64,000 bases of DNA from Adineta vaga (taxonomy: Eukaryota > Rotifera), in contig CP075494.1 of assembly GCA_021613535.1 (NCBI GenBank), positions 8,804,001-8,868,000 on the forward strand, in the 5' to 3' direction. Below the pieces are notes generated by a model. It did no database searches. It had not been told where the DNA came from and worked only from the letters and a program-made list of their open reading frames with translations. A program made the position numbers and the translations under genes. Every line of letters starts with the position of its first letter. The stretch's first letter is position 1. Of the stretch, positions 1-12,953 are shown piece after piece.

Positions 1-3000
1 CTAAGGAATTTCTTTAGTCTATTTCTTGGAAATATCTAAATAAACACTTTCATACAACGATTGACTACGTCTATTTTTGATCGTTAATTATTGAATATTA
101 TTCAAAATGTTGTGTAGACAATTTATCTGGTTTAATACCATTTGCTACTTTACATAAAATAGTGTTTCTTAGCAACTCTTCAAGCACGTTTTCTTTTGTT
201 CATACGACTTATTTTTTTTTATATAGAATCTGAATTTGAAATTTGAAAAAACATTGCTATGCTCTTTTAATTAAATAACTTTCACTTTATGACATATTTC
301 AGAGGTCGCTAATGATCAGTATGGACATTCTCTGTATATGTTGGTATATTATTTGTTCAAATACATGTAAAAAGAAATCTTTTTGTCTGTAGATATTGAT
401 AATAGAAAATGATCTGCATACCACTTTTTGTTTGTTTTCTTTTTATTTGTTATTATTGTATCTTTTTTTTTGATGGAAAGATGAGATGCACGACCAAGGC
501 AATAGTTAGTTATTGTCTTCTTTCCGTGGTGTATCATTGTAGACAAGAGTTGCCAAAGAAAAAAAAACGCAATTATATTTATCCCAATGCTAGTCTTTTC
601 TACTGTCGCACAACAAAATTCTTTTGTCAAATGATGTTCTCGCGAGAACGACGACAGATACCCGTCATTTAGTTAGAGAAAAAAGGAAAAAGAGCGAACA
701 AGATAGAAACATAGAGAGAACGTCATCCCAGAAATAGCATTCGTTGGTATATATCTATGTATATATGTATTCCAAGAATCTAAATCGAAATAAGATTAAG
801 CTAGAGGACATACTGTCTTTCTAATGGAATCAAGACGATAAGGATACTATAGAGTTGGAAACGAACAACTATCTGTCACTTTTGTGCATGATCAAGTAGT
901 TTACATTGACATGAATGTAACTAGATCTGATATATTCAAGTAAGATCTAAGTAATTCGTTAGTTATTTACTGAAAATAACTGAGAATAGAAGGAAAAAAA
1001 CACAATTCTAGTAGAAACTTGAAAATTTTCTACTTTCACTAATAACTCACAAGATAAATAGTTCCCTTGAGGTAGGTGATCGGCCGTAGAGACAGGCATA
1101 ACGAATCGATTTTTCGGGCACACTTATTTCTTTGCTGAATGCCTACGCGTACGCACACGTTACTAATGATGCTGATTGTTTCTTCGTATATATATATTCT
1201 TGTCATTTTCATGTTGAACTGTAGATTCAATGATTAGAAGTCGACTCGGTTTCTTAACTAAAGAAAAAGATGCACATTCTTTCTTCTATTATATCCGACA
1301 AGATTCGCTGTAACTCGACGATAATTATTGATTTGCTGTTTAAAACTTGAGAAGAGAAAGCAAAAAATTAATTAGTATCGATAAATACTCTTTTTTTTCT
1401 TATTGTCTTGTCACCAAGTTCTAATGTGCATATATATAAATTTCCTTTCCTATCTGTCTCTCTTTTATTCTTTTTCTTTTTTTTTCCATTAGTAATATTG
1501 CGGCTGTAGCTACTGATGTATGTGTGTATGTGTGTCTGTGTGTGCATACACGCATGCTTTTAAAAAAAAGAGAGACGACCCACACTCTTTCGCCTCCACG
1601 ACGACCACTTCCGATACAGCGCCACCGACCGAGTTCTTCGGCTAAGAGTCTGACAAATGCGCGAGTATGCAAAAAAAAAGAAGACGTAAGGAAAAATAGA
1701 TATTCGCTTTTACTATTGCTGCATATGTTTCTTTTATCGAGCACGGACGCTTAGAGAAGAGAAGAGGGAGAGAAAGAACCGTATGATGAAAGTTGTCAAC
1801 GCGTATAAGAAGAAAAAGACAGAGAGAAAAAGAGCAAAAAAGATTCTGTATACATTTGTATTGTTGTTTGTATATTGATCAAGCGATGTAAGTTTTTCTT
1901 TTCAGTTAGCTTAATTTATCAGTAATATAGAATAGAATGATATGAACCAAAAAAGAAAAACTAATCATATCGATTTAGGAACATTATATATCGAAAACAA
2001 TTCTACAAATGAAGATGACGTTTCAGGTATCGTTATGAGCAACACTATTCTTTTGTTGCAATAGAAAAATATAATTTTATCTTTAAGATAAAACAATAGG
2101 AATGTAAACTATTCATAGTATGGTCTCATTTGTTTTTTTTTGTATAATAGAAATCAGTCAGCTGATGCCGCACATCAACTGATTCTCTTTCAGTTGGACG
2201 AAAAAACTTGATGAAGTTGAACAAATTAGGACCTCATCGTTGTCTTCATTCGTTCAGTGCTAGTGACGGAACGAGAAAGAATGACAGAGTTTTGTTACAT
2301 ATAGAAGACGAAGAAAAAAAATAAGCAAAAGAAGAAGAAAATGAGTTTTCAATAATATCTTTGCTCTTGTTAGATACGTCCTAGTATAGAAAGAGACGGA
2401 AGTTTGATGTTAGACAGACATGTTGGAAACGCGAACGAGAGAGAGAGTTCTCATTTCTCTTTGAAAAAATCATCATCAATGTTTGCTGCGCATAGTATCT
2501 CATGCAGTGTATTGTGCTTCAGGCTGTACTTACTCAGATATTCGTTCATTCAGTCGGAATTATCGTAAGTTGTATTGTCTAGATATAGATATACATATTG
2601 ATGATCATCAAACATTACATCTTTTGTCTTTTCCTTTGGAAAAAAGTCAACTTCTTTTACATGATCAATAAGAGATTATACAAAATTGAAAAGTCAGATA
2701 TATTCCTCTTTAGATTTCTCTGAGAAATTGAATTTGAAATAAGATGATACTATTATATATTGTCATAGTGAACTTAAGATAGAAAAAAAATATGTATATA
2801 TGTGTGTATGTATCTATTTTTAGTACAATATATAACTTCCGATTATTCTGTCTGTAAATATATTTAGACATTGTTTGTAAAAATGATTTATCTGGCATCT
2901 TTTAAGCCAGAAATTGTTTACAAAGAGAGAAAAACCCGACCGATAAAGATTGTCGGATGTCAATATTGTTTTTGATGTTTCTTTTTTTCATTGACAATCA

Positions 3001-5429
3001 TCATCATCATCAAGATGAATAATGTTTGTTCTTTGCCTATAGAAGATATTCTTCTAGTAACATATTTTCAATTTTATATTCTATCAAGTGTTGATATAAA
3101 TAAGTAGAAAATTATCTTTTAATAATCATAATCATTCCGCTTCATCAACTATTCATAGTAATTGCTAGATTTTATTTTCGTTCTTTTTCGAACGAGATAA
3201 ACATGTAATCAAAGCACAATTTATGTTTATTATGTTTGATAGAAAAAAGAAGAAAACGAACAACAACAACAATCGTCATCATTGAAGATTTACTATTTTT
3301 CGTTTATATCCTATTCCCTAGTGAATTTTTTTTTCTCTAATTAAAAGCACGAATTGAACTAAATAAATAAGTCGATTGTTGTTTTCCGTTTATTTGTTTC
3401 AACTGTTGACAGATAGAAATAATATATCAACACAACCAAATTAGTGACGATCTTTTGTCATTGGTAAGCTATATTCTTTTTAGAGATAGACACACTAGAT
3501 ACGGATGCCTACGCATACTATACATAGTTGATATTATTTGGCTAGCGAAAAGAGCTTCCGTTGTTGAGAAAAGAAAGAATTATAGACACAGTGGTCGCAC
3601 ATTGCCAAGTGCACGCAGAAAGCATCTTGCCTGCCCGTCAAATCAATCATATCTTCTTTTTCCTGCTATGCTTGTTTTAATATAGCAGTCGTTGCTTTTT
3701 GCCTGCCCTACAACCATTCATCATCATTCTTTAGATTGTGGCTTGGTTGACGCGGATGCTTGTGTTTTTCTCTCTTCGGGTCGTACTTACGCGTTGCCCG
3801 GACTTGGCCATGCATTGAAAATTAGCCGTTCCTACATAGACACAGTAATAGAGATGCAAGAGAGATTGAAAGAAGAAGAACAGCAGTAGCATTACTAGAA
3901 GAGAAGAAGAACAAGAAGAAAAGAAGAAGAGAGCTTCTCCTAATTGTTGTAACAACCAGCCGACCCACGACTATATACGAAGGACGAGAACGACGAGTTT
4001 TCTTCTTTTCTTCTTCTTCGTCTTCTTCGTTTTTTCTTCTATTTTTTTCCATTATATCCTTCTCATCATATCGAATCATAGCTCCTAGATAGACATTCAA
4101 ATACGTGAAATATATCAAAGTACAAATTGAGTATGTCAACATCGACATACAATGCAGTCGAAACATCTTCTTCTATGATTGCCTTACACGAAATTGTTTA
4201 ACATCATCGGCAATCGTTTAGTTGATACGTAGAAATATCTAGATATGAGCGATTCACTTATAATAAGAACAACAAAAGATCACAGTGACAATCCAACTAT
4301 TAGTTCAATGTAATAATGTACATAGTAGGAAAAATCCACTAATAATAGAAGATTTGTTTTGTTTTTTGAAACAAACAAAAAATACTAATTTCTTTCCTTT
4401 TCCTTCTTCGTTAGAAAAAGACAAAGGAATACATTTACTTAATCTAACACCTTTACTTATCATATGAATCAAAATACTATTATCTTCTTTTTCTTCTATT
4501 TCTAGATCTCAACTTGATTTTGGGTTGATTATTTAATTGTATTTCAATCCTTTCATTTTATTATTGTCGTCTTCCTGTATTTATATTGATTATTATCAAC
4601 CATGCACGATGAAAAGCTATGGTAAATCTTTGAGCTAAAATAATATGTTAAAAACTTCAAGGAATTTTTTATTCTTATGCTGAAGGCAATTTTCATAATG
4701 ATTACTATTTGCCATAATAGATCTAAATAGATAAAGAAAACCCCAATGGTATCATTGATTTTTCTTCTTCTTCTTTCATAACATGAAAATGTGCGTGTTT
4801 TCTTGTTTAATTTACTCGAGATTTTTTCCTGATGTCTTAAACAGTTAACAAGCTGATATTTATATTCAATCGTTTAGAAATAGAAATGATATCTATAGAA
4901 ATTTATTGAATACATTTATTCTAAATAAGAATTTGTTTTTATTTACATGCTTCCGGGTATAATGATTCGTTCTTTTAAGAAGAAATTGTTTGATTGAAAA
5001 AATTAAATTAAAGATAATAGAATCTTCTTATGTTGCCGTACAATAAAGAAAGAAAAATAATGAGTCATTTTTCCATTCTTTCTTACTTTTTTGTATATAT
5101 GTGAATAGTATACTTAGAAATTAGAGGAATGATGCACTCGATAACTGTTAAAGTAATAATAGGGTTGAGGTTAGCGAAGAAAATCAAATAGTGATCGTTG
5201 ATTTTGTTTTGTAATCAATGTGTTGGATGAGAAAAGATCGCTTTAAGTCACATCGACTAAAAAAGTAATCTCCGGTATAGAGATTATATTTATCTTATTT
5301 TTCTTGATGTATGAAAAGAAAAGGAAATAGAGAAATCATTGAAGTATAAAACTATCATTGCCATAGATAAGAAATTTTCGTTTTGTTTGAAGAATAAATT
5401 GAAAGAAATAGAAAAGATCTTCTTTATCT
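1..5429. other. 5.4 kb without a recognisable gene
   Basis: No open frame here is longer than about 115 codons, none shows a familiar motif, and those present are built from low-complexity tracts. The stretch is very AT-rich, with many poly-T/poly-A runs, (GT)n near 1520-1545 and GAA/TTC tracts near 3866-4049. It lies upstream of the amine-type GPCR, so it may hold that gene's promoter, 5' untranslated exons or distal enhancers; this is inference from position only. An upstream coding exon of the GPCR could be hidden here, because the receptor's open frame has no in-frame ATG before position 5754. Confidence 0.5.
3866..4049. repeat. Paired purine (GAA) and pyrimidine (TTC) tracts
   Basis: A GAA/AAG-rich tract at about 3866-3937 is followed roughly 60 bases later by a TTC/TCTT-rich tract at about 3998-4049. 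The two are imperfect inverted complements, so a single strand could fold into a long hairpin, and each purine-pyrimidine tract could also form triplex DNA. No gene is associated with it. It may simply be expanded microsatellite. Confidence 0.6.
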
Positions 5430-5753
5430 TTGTTAGAGTCATCCTTGGCGTTTTTCAACAGTCGTCGATGCAACGGTCGACTGTCGTCAAATTTCTATCC
5501 GACAGTTTATTCGAGACGTACATCGATACTTATTTCGTGTCTATCTATATTTTCACTACTTTCATCGGTTGCTGCTGTCCAAGCTGTCAATCAACAACAA
5601 CAACAACGAATTCCGTCTTCACTTTCTTTTCTATCACACAATGAAACGTCAGCTGCAGCAACAACATTTGATAATTCTCGACGACGAATACAAGTAACGA
5701 ATTTATTGTTATCATCAACATCAACAGCATCAAGTACTGTAACTAATGATTCT

Positions 5754-7446
5754 ATGAATTTTACAACGACACCAGAATTGGACTTGAGACATACACATCA
5801 TCTTGTGCTTATAGTTATTATTTGTACTATTTGTTCTTTACTGTGTGGTTTAACGATAATTGGCAATCTTGTTGTTATACTCTCTGTTTGTATCGTACGA
5901 AAATTACAAACAGCATCAAATATTCTCATTGTTAGTCTTGCTGTTAGTGACATTTTTGTTGGTTTATTTATAATGCCATTGGCCATGGGTAAAGTTTCTA
6001 ATCTTTTTCTATTGTAATAATTGACATTGAACTATCTGTTCTTTTTCCTTCTTGTTCTAGTGCTCGAGTTAAGTAATGGTTGGATATTAGGTCCAGCTAT
6101 GTGCGATATATGGACATCAACGGATGTTCTTTTATGTACTTCATCTATATTAAATTTTCTCGTCATTTCAATTGATCGTTATTTCATTATTAATCATCCA
6201 TTTAAATATGCACCGATGCGTAAAGTTAAATTACTATCCTTTATGATTGCTGCTGTTTGGATACTCAGTGCACTTGTTTCATTACCGCCTATTCTAGGAT
6301 GGGGACGTATGTATCATGTATTGTTTTTCGACTGTTTGATGCACTTTGAAAAGATTCGATTTGAGAGAAGAAGTACAACCGTATCTGATAGCACACATCG
6401 ACAGTAGTAAATTAAGACGAATATTTGAGAGAATAAGTCATTGACTATCGATATAGAACATCTGAATGCAGCTTTTCTTTCAATTTCTATAGTGTTTTAT
6501 CCAATCTCAATATTGAATTAAAGTTTTGTTTTTGATTGATTTTATAGTTCCATCAAAGAATCTTCCAATCTGTGAAGTAAATTCATCATTAGAATATCAA
6601 ATATTTGCAACAATGCTTTCATTTTACATTCCCCTCATTGTTGTATTAATTATTTATGCTAATATTTATCGAACCGCTCAAACGGCTATGGACACTCGAT
6701 CAAGTGTTCAAATGTCCCAATTTTTAACTCATAATACTTCCTCAGCTAATTTTGCTCAAACTGCAAGTGGATTATCGAAACGACAATTGAATGGAGAAAG
6801 TCATTCGGCGCCGCAATTGTATCTAACTGTCTCGAATGCAAGTAATAATGACGATAATTCTTCACTAACAGGTGGTCGACGATCATTAAAACGTTCAGAA
6901 AACAGTCCGCAACAATCGAAATCATCAAGTTTCCTATCTCCAAGAGGATGTTTAGGTCGTCGAATCAGTGCACCATTTAATGGTCGATTATCGATATTTG
7001 TATCTCGTCGTACGACATTTTTTCGTCATGTGCATTTACCAAATCAAAAAGCCATTCGTACACTTGGAGTTATTCTTGGTACATTTATTATTTGTTGGCT
7101 TCCATTTATGTCCTTTGCAATAATAAAACCATTATATAAATGTATAACTGGCTTAACAAGTACAGAACAACCGTTAAATGCTCCTCGATGGGTTGACTCA
7201 ATATTACTTTGGTTTGGCTATTTATCATCAATGTTAAATCCAATAATTTATTCCAAATTTAATCGAGAATTTCGCACACCGTTTCGAGAAATCATTTGTT
7301 GTCGTTGTCGGGGTTTAAATGAAAAGATTCGTCGACAAGAATATTTAGAAAATCTTTATGGAGATAGTCATTTACAACCACCAATGCCAGCTCATTTAGC
7401 AACATCTACACGAAATAGCAGCAATCCGGAGCCAGTCGCCGTGTGA
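5754..7446 (+). CDS. Biogenic-amine-type class A GPCR
   Basis: Seven-transmembrane receptor of the serotonin/dopamine/octopamine group. Three exons: up to 5988, 6061-6306 and 6548-7446, with 72 and 241 base introns and consistent phases. TM1 carries GNLVV. TM2 ends in MPLAM. TM3 has the amine-binding aspartate in STDVLLCTSSILN, followed by the DRY motif in SIDRY. ECL2 keeps its cysteine (PICEV). A long Ser/Gln-rich third intracellular loop precedes TM6 FIICWLPF and TM7 NPIIYSKFNREF. TM5 lacks the serines typical of catechol receptors, so the ligand is unclear. The start given is the first in-frame ATG, only 12 codons before TM1. The frame is open back to 5430 without an ATG and contains a secretion-signal-like stretch ending in VAAVQA, so a 5' exon supplying the true start is likely. 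Confidence 0.88.
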
Positions 7447-8164
7447 TACGCTGTGATACACATCTAGACAAACAGACAACAGAAAACATTTGACGGTGAA
7501 CATATCGAATGCTCACATCCGGTTTCCCGAATAATTTATATATATATATATATATAATATCTTTAACACCACGAATCTCCTTATTTTTGTGTTTGTGTGT
7601 GTGTGCTTTTTATGCGATTCGTAGCGGTCTGTCTTCTCATGATTGTGTGTGTATTTTGTTCTGCTTTAAAACTTTTATTTTATATAAAATCAAACTGCAT
7701 ACAAGAAATTAACATATTCATGATATTCAAATAATATTCTACACAATTGTTTACATGCATATTCTCGATGTTCTTTTTTTAATTTCATAAAAGCATTGTT
7801 AGTACAGATAATCTTCGAATATTCTATTGAAATTCTATTTGTTTGAGTGAAGACGAACAATGATTGCTTTTCGAAGAGAAGAAAAGTTCAACAACTCATC
7901 GATCGTTACATTTAATGCACAATGAAGTAGAAAATCTGCTTGATAGAAATACATATTTTTATTTAAATACAATAGAATAGAAAATGATTGATTGAAAATA
8001 TATATATATATATAAATTCTGAATTAAGAGGAAAATTTAGAGATAAAAATAGTCGATATGAATGCATGTACATCAAATTTAGCTAGATTTCTTTATCATC
8101 ACAACAAACAATCGTGGAAATGTTTTATCCTAAACAATATCAAAAATATTTAAAAAAAAAGTCT
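7447..8164. other. Convergent intergenic region
   Basis: This gap separates the 3' ends of the GPCR (+) and ATG16 (-). It contains a TA microsatellite at about 7536-7557 and AT-rich sequence expected of two 3' untranslated regions. No further gene is visible. Confidence 0.6.
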
Positions 8165-10633
8165 TTAACAACTCCAAAGAATGACTCGTCGATGTTTTTC
8201 AGATGAAGCAACATATCTTCCTTCTGGATGCCAAGCAACAGAGGTGACCATTGTTCTAAAATGAAAAGTAAAATATTAAAAAATTTAACTTCAGAAAAAT
8301 TTCATACGCATGTTTTTTTGCTAAAACTTTTTCACAACTACCATTCGCCGTATTCCATATAAACAACGATCCATCTTGAGAACCTGCACACGCATAACAA
8401 CCATCGGGTGATAAGATTGCTTTGTTTGTATCGGTACTAACTTGAAAATCATCATGACTGAATGTATGAAGTAGATTATTTTGTCGCAAATCAATTAATT
8501 TCAATGTATCATCTTTTAAACCTGCTAATAATTGATTTTTTTCTAAGAACGAAGAAAATTATGAATGAAATTTTAATAGAAAAATCAATCATTTTCTTTT
8601 ACCTGCATTGAATGATAGGGACGTAATTGGAGCATTGTATTGTAATTCAACACGACATTGGTTAGTTAATGTATCCCATATTCGAATCTTTTTATCGAAA
8701 TGTCCACTAACGATGGTACCAGCTGCATCAGTAATGACTAAATCATGACATTTTGATCCAGCAAATAAGGTCTGAATACCTGTAAAAATCGAAAGAAATT
8801 AGGGAGAGAAGATTTTTTCTTTTGCTTTCAAATTTTACATTGTCGATTTTGTATATCCCAGATTTTAATCAATCGATCAGCACTACCAGTCGCTAATTTT
8901 GTTCCTGATATGAATTTACATGTATAAATAAGACCATTATGACCAGTATAGGTATCTTTGAGTTGACGATTATCACCATACGACCAAAGATAGGCTTTAT
9001 CACCTGAACAACCAACTAATAAACGTGCCTAAGATTGATTCAATAATAGCAAACTAAATAAGAATAATCAAACATTTACTCACTCCTTCACTATCAAAAT
9101 CAAGTGCATTGATTGCACCGTGACTACCATACAATGTACCGTTTTTATATGGTTGACCCGACGAAGAAATTTCCCATAGACAAACCATTTTATCACTACA
9201 TCCTGTTGCTAATATAGATCCTGATGGTTGAAACTGTATAGCATAAACTTCTAAGTCAGTACAATCCTAAATAGGAAAACAAAAACATCAATTGATGTCA
9301 ATGTGATTGTGTCTAGTATTCCTAACCCAATGATGAACTTCTCGCGTTGGAATAGATGCTGCAACACAGAACGTCGATGTTCGAAAGAGTCTATCAGTGG
9401 TCACGTTAGTAGCTACTCCCGGATTAAATATTCGTTTGATATTTGAAAATAGATTTCCGCTACCAATAGCTAAACCATTTGTCGTTGATCTTCGATTAGC
9501 TGCATCATCTGACGAGTTTTGTAGTATATTATTGGAATTTGTCAAACCAGTTATACTCGATTCTGAAGTACGTGCACCAGAAGAAACAGGTACGAAATCA
9601 CCTTCGATTACTTCTGATTCTTTACGGCTTTGGGTTCTTCTATAATAGTAAGAAAGGAAAAATCTTCTTAGATTAAGAAATAAAATGACGAACTTATTGT
9701 AGCGTTCAACTTCAGCATTGAGCATTTCTAATTGAATTCTTTTTGATTCTAGTAATTCTTCTTCGCGTTGTTTATTAATTCGTCTTTCAGTATCTAGTTG
9801 TTGTTCCAATTCAAGATACGACGGTTTTAAACGACTATACTCTATGCGTAATTGGTCAAGTTTAGTTTGAACCGCAACAAATTCTTCTCGAAGAATCTAA
9901 ACTATCCTATACAGATTTATATCTTCAATAAAAATCACCATTTACCTGATTGATATTGATATATTCATTCAAATCAAATTCTGTCTTTTCAATTTTAGCA
10001 AGCAATTGTTCGTTTTCATTTTTATACTGATGAACTCTTTAATAACAAAAAAAAAACAACTAAATTCAAACAATCGTTAATCTTTTCATTTTATTTCTTA
10101 CTTGGATTCTTCTTTCGTTAATTTATCTGATAATTCACTCAATGCACGATTCAAACGAAGAACTTCTCCAGCAAGCTAAAAAACCAATATCTTCTTTTGA
10201 AAATAGAAATCATTCAAGAATACTTACTTCACCTTTTTCTCGTAAATGCATAACAACTTCTTCAGTAGCAACTGATAATTTATTATTTACATTTGCTAAT
10301 TCTTGACTAAAAAAACAAAATAAATTAGTTAATCAATCAATCAATCAATCAATCAATTGAGTCCTATCAAGAGATTTTTACCTAGCTTCAGATGCTCTTT
10401 CTAATCCTGCATTAGCTAAACGTAAATGATTAACATCCTTTTCAAGTTTATTACATTGAAATTGAAGAGATGTTTGATGATCTAGAAGACCATTGTCTAC
10501 AAAATGAAAAAAGCTAGCAACGCTACAGTGAACTTGAAACAAATTACATACAATGTTCGATGATTTCATCATAAGCATTCCATTGATCTTTGTGAACTTT
10601 TAATTGACGAAAAATATCGATTTTCCAATCCAT
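8165..10633 (-). CDS. ATG16L1: Autophagy protein ATG16 (coiled coil plus WD40)
   Basis: ATG16 brings ATG12-ATG5 to the forming autophagosome, where the complex directs lipidation of LC3/Atg8 (family knowledge). The protein starts MDWKIDIFRQLK and continues with a long coiled coil across several short exons. A Ser/Thr-rich linker follows, then seven WD-type blades. Recognisable blade motifs include LATGCSDKMVCLWE, LATGSADRLIKIWD, LIDLRQNNLLHTFSHDDF, AGSQDGSLFIWN and, at the C-terminus, SVAWHPEGRYVASS before a final ILWSC. The order coiled coil then seven WD repeats and the length near 600 residues match animal ATG16L1. The intron within 9645-9700 is 54 bases long, a multiple of three with no stop, so its retention would not break the frame. 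Single-copy-like and intact as far as can be read. Confidence 0.93.
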
Positions 10634-10994
10634 ATTCTATGACTTTGCGTTAATCAATCATGAAATGTGATAAGAAGGAGACAAGATAGTTTGAATATAT
10701 GAATGAGTAATGATTTTGTTTTGACAGTAGGAAAACTTGTCATAGACAACTTCGACAGAGGTCGTAAACTATCACATATATAAATGATCATATGCTTTGA
10801 TGATCCTATATAAAAGATTGCATATTGCAGTTTTAAAGATCAAAAGTGGAAAATTATCGTATGTGTGATGGCAAGTTCTTTTATTAAATTAGAATCAGAT
10901 TTTTTCATGTAAACATTTAAAAGAAAATCTACGAATGCAAATTTCACTATTATACTAATGAATTACTAATATAGAAAATTCTTCTTTAGCTAAA
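10634..10994. other. Intergenic: ATG16 promoter side / sugar carrier 3' side
   Basis: AT-rich sequence between two minus-strand genes. It must contain the ATG16 5' untranslated region and the sugar carrier's 3' end. No coding signal seen. Confidence 0.5.
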
Positions 10995-12678
10995 TTAAAA
11001 GTAATAAATTCGTTTTAGGTCATTATGAGAAGTCGTCTGCATTTTAATAATACCATTTCTATTCATTGATTTCATTCTCTTCTTTGTTCCTATGGAATCT
11101 ACAGCAAATATCGATTGACCAAAAACTAAATCCATATCTTCTAAACTTTTTCCTTTGGTTTCCGGATAAAATAAATAGATTATAATACCCATTATTATAA
11201 CATAAAATACCGAAAATTAAATATGTACCATACGTTAAACTTTCTAACCATGTTGGTACAAGAAAGGAAACGATACAATTTGTTGCCCAATTTGCAGCTG
11301 TTGTAATCGATGTACCTCTTGAACGCATACTTAACGGAAAGATTTCGGTACAATAAATCCATGCAGTTGGTCCCCAACTAAATGCAAATGACGCGACAAA
11401 GATATAAACAAATGTAATAATAATAAATGAAGCCGTTCGATTTGGAATAATCACTTGTACAGCACTTGTCGTTTCATTAAAATGTGTATATCCATGAACA
11501 CCCATTGTTCCACCGATAATTAACATTGATAAAGCCATTAAACATGCACCACTAATTAATACAAAACGTCGACCTAATCTATCGATATAAAGAATAGCTG
11601 GTATTGTCGCAAGAATTAATACACAACCATTAATGCCAGTCGCTAGTAACGATGCACGTTGATCATTTAAACCAGCTTGTTTAAAAATTTCAGGTGCGTA
11701 ATACATAATCGAATTAATACCTGTTAATTGTTGTAAAATTTGTATACTAATGCCGAGTGCTAAACGTCGACGAAGTGGTGGATAGAGAAATTGTGCATAG
11801 GATTGAATAGATTGTTCACGCTCAAGAATAATTTCATTTTTAATATCATTATATTCATCAAGAACATCAATTGAAGATGCGGCACGAATTTGAGTTAGAA
11901 CACGTAAAGCTTCAGCATCACGATCTTGTGTCATCAACCAACGGGGCGAAAATGGAAAAATTAGAATACCAATAGCGAGAATTAATGCAGGAACAATTTG
12001 TAATGCTAATGGAATACGCCATGCAGCACTACTGCCCAAAAAATAAATATCCGTACCTAAAAATAATCAAGAAAAAAAAGGAAAATTTTATCATATTCTT
12101 GTTTTTTTACCATAATTAATCCAAAAGCTGATTGCGATACCAATTGTAATAGCCCATTGTTGAAGTGATACAAGCCGTCCACGAATGTTTTTCGTTGCAA
12201 TTTCTGATTGATAAACAGGTACAAGCATTGACAAAGCTCCAACGGATATTCCTTTTCATAGCATAGAAAAAAAAACATGTTTATCGTCTTATTTTCTACT
12301 ACGAACAGAAAACGTACCAGCCACAAGACGAGAGAGCAATAACATGAATAAATTTGTCGATGCTGTTTGTAAAATAGCACTTATAATAAAAACGACCGAA
12401 AACAGTACAATAGAGTATTTGCGTGAAAGTCGATCACCTGATGGACCGGCGATAAGTGCACCGAGAAAACAACCAACCAGCATAATACCAACAATCGAAC
12501 CTGATATCGAACTTGTTAATGAACCACGTGCAAGACTTGTTGGACCTCCAAATGCCAGAAGAAAATCTGACATCGTAAGAACACCAGAAATAACACCGGT
12601 ATCATAACCGAAAAGAAGACCACCGATGGCCGCAAAGCCACCAGTAATATAAACTTGAAAATTTTTGTTCGATGTCAT
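10995..12678 (-). CDS. Fungal-like MFS sugar transporter, frameshifted near the C-terminus
   Basis: Twelve-helix sugar porter of the major facilitator superfamily, expected to carry hexoses or polyols across the plasma membrane. Exons: 12678-12318, 12251-12121 and 12056-10995, with in-phase GT-AG introns. Motifs seen: GGLLFGYDTGVISG in TM1, RGRLVSLQQWAITIGI after TM4, FPFSPRWLM, QILQQLTGINSIMYYAPE in TM7, the D-R-x-GRR loop and PETKGKSLEDMD at the C-terminus. The wording of these motifs, especially RGRLVSLQQWAITIGI, resembles fungal hexose carriers more than animal GLUTs. Near 11205-11212, one extra base in a T-rich run throws the frame between LIFG and the next helix. Without it the frame continues to PETKGK and the stop at 10995. 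Either the copy is damaged or the base is an assembly error. Confidence 0.88.
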
Positions 12679-12953
12679 CGAAATTGACTATACAATGCAA
12701 AAAAAATCGAGTAATGTGAGATGTTTGTGTTATTTTCGATGATTATTGATAAGAATAAAGAATCGAAAGAGATTGAAAGTATCTATATCTTTTCATTTTT
12801 GGTCAAAATAATACATCAACATGTCAAAGGAATTGGAAATATTCAAACCCTATGATATGTTGAATAGATTGTGAATAAAAAATTCATTCAAAGATTATAC
12901 TCAACATTGAGCATGGTTTTTCTATATTTATCTATGAAATAATACAAAATATG

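Noticed and set aside
1421-1754. Overlapping open frames on both strands, 76-107 codons
   Set aside because: Composed of homopolymer and GT-repeat sequence, no motif, no splice partners.
2150-2200. Imperfect hairpin around GCTGATGCCGCACATCAACTG, possible small RNA precursor
   Set aside because: The stem is only about 12 pairs with a bulge, too short for a microRNA precursor.
3455-3889. Plus-strand frames with a mildly higher GC content
   Set aside because: No hydrophobic or domain pattern and no consistent splice phase.
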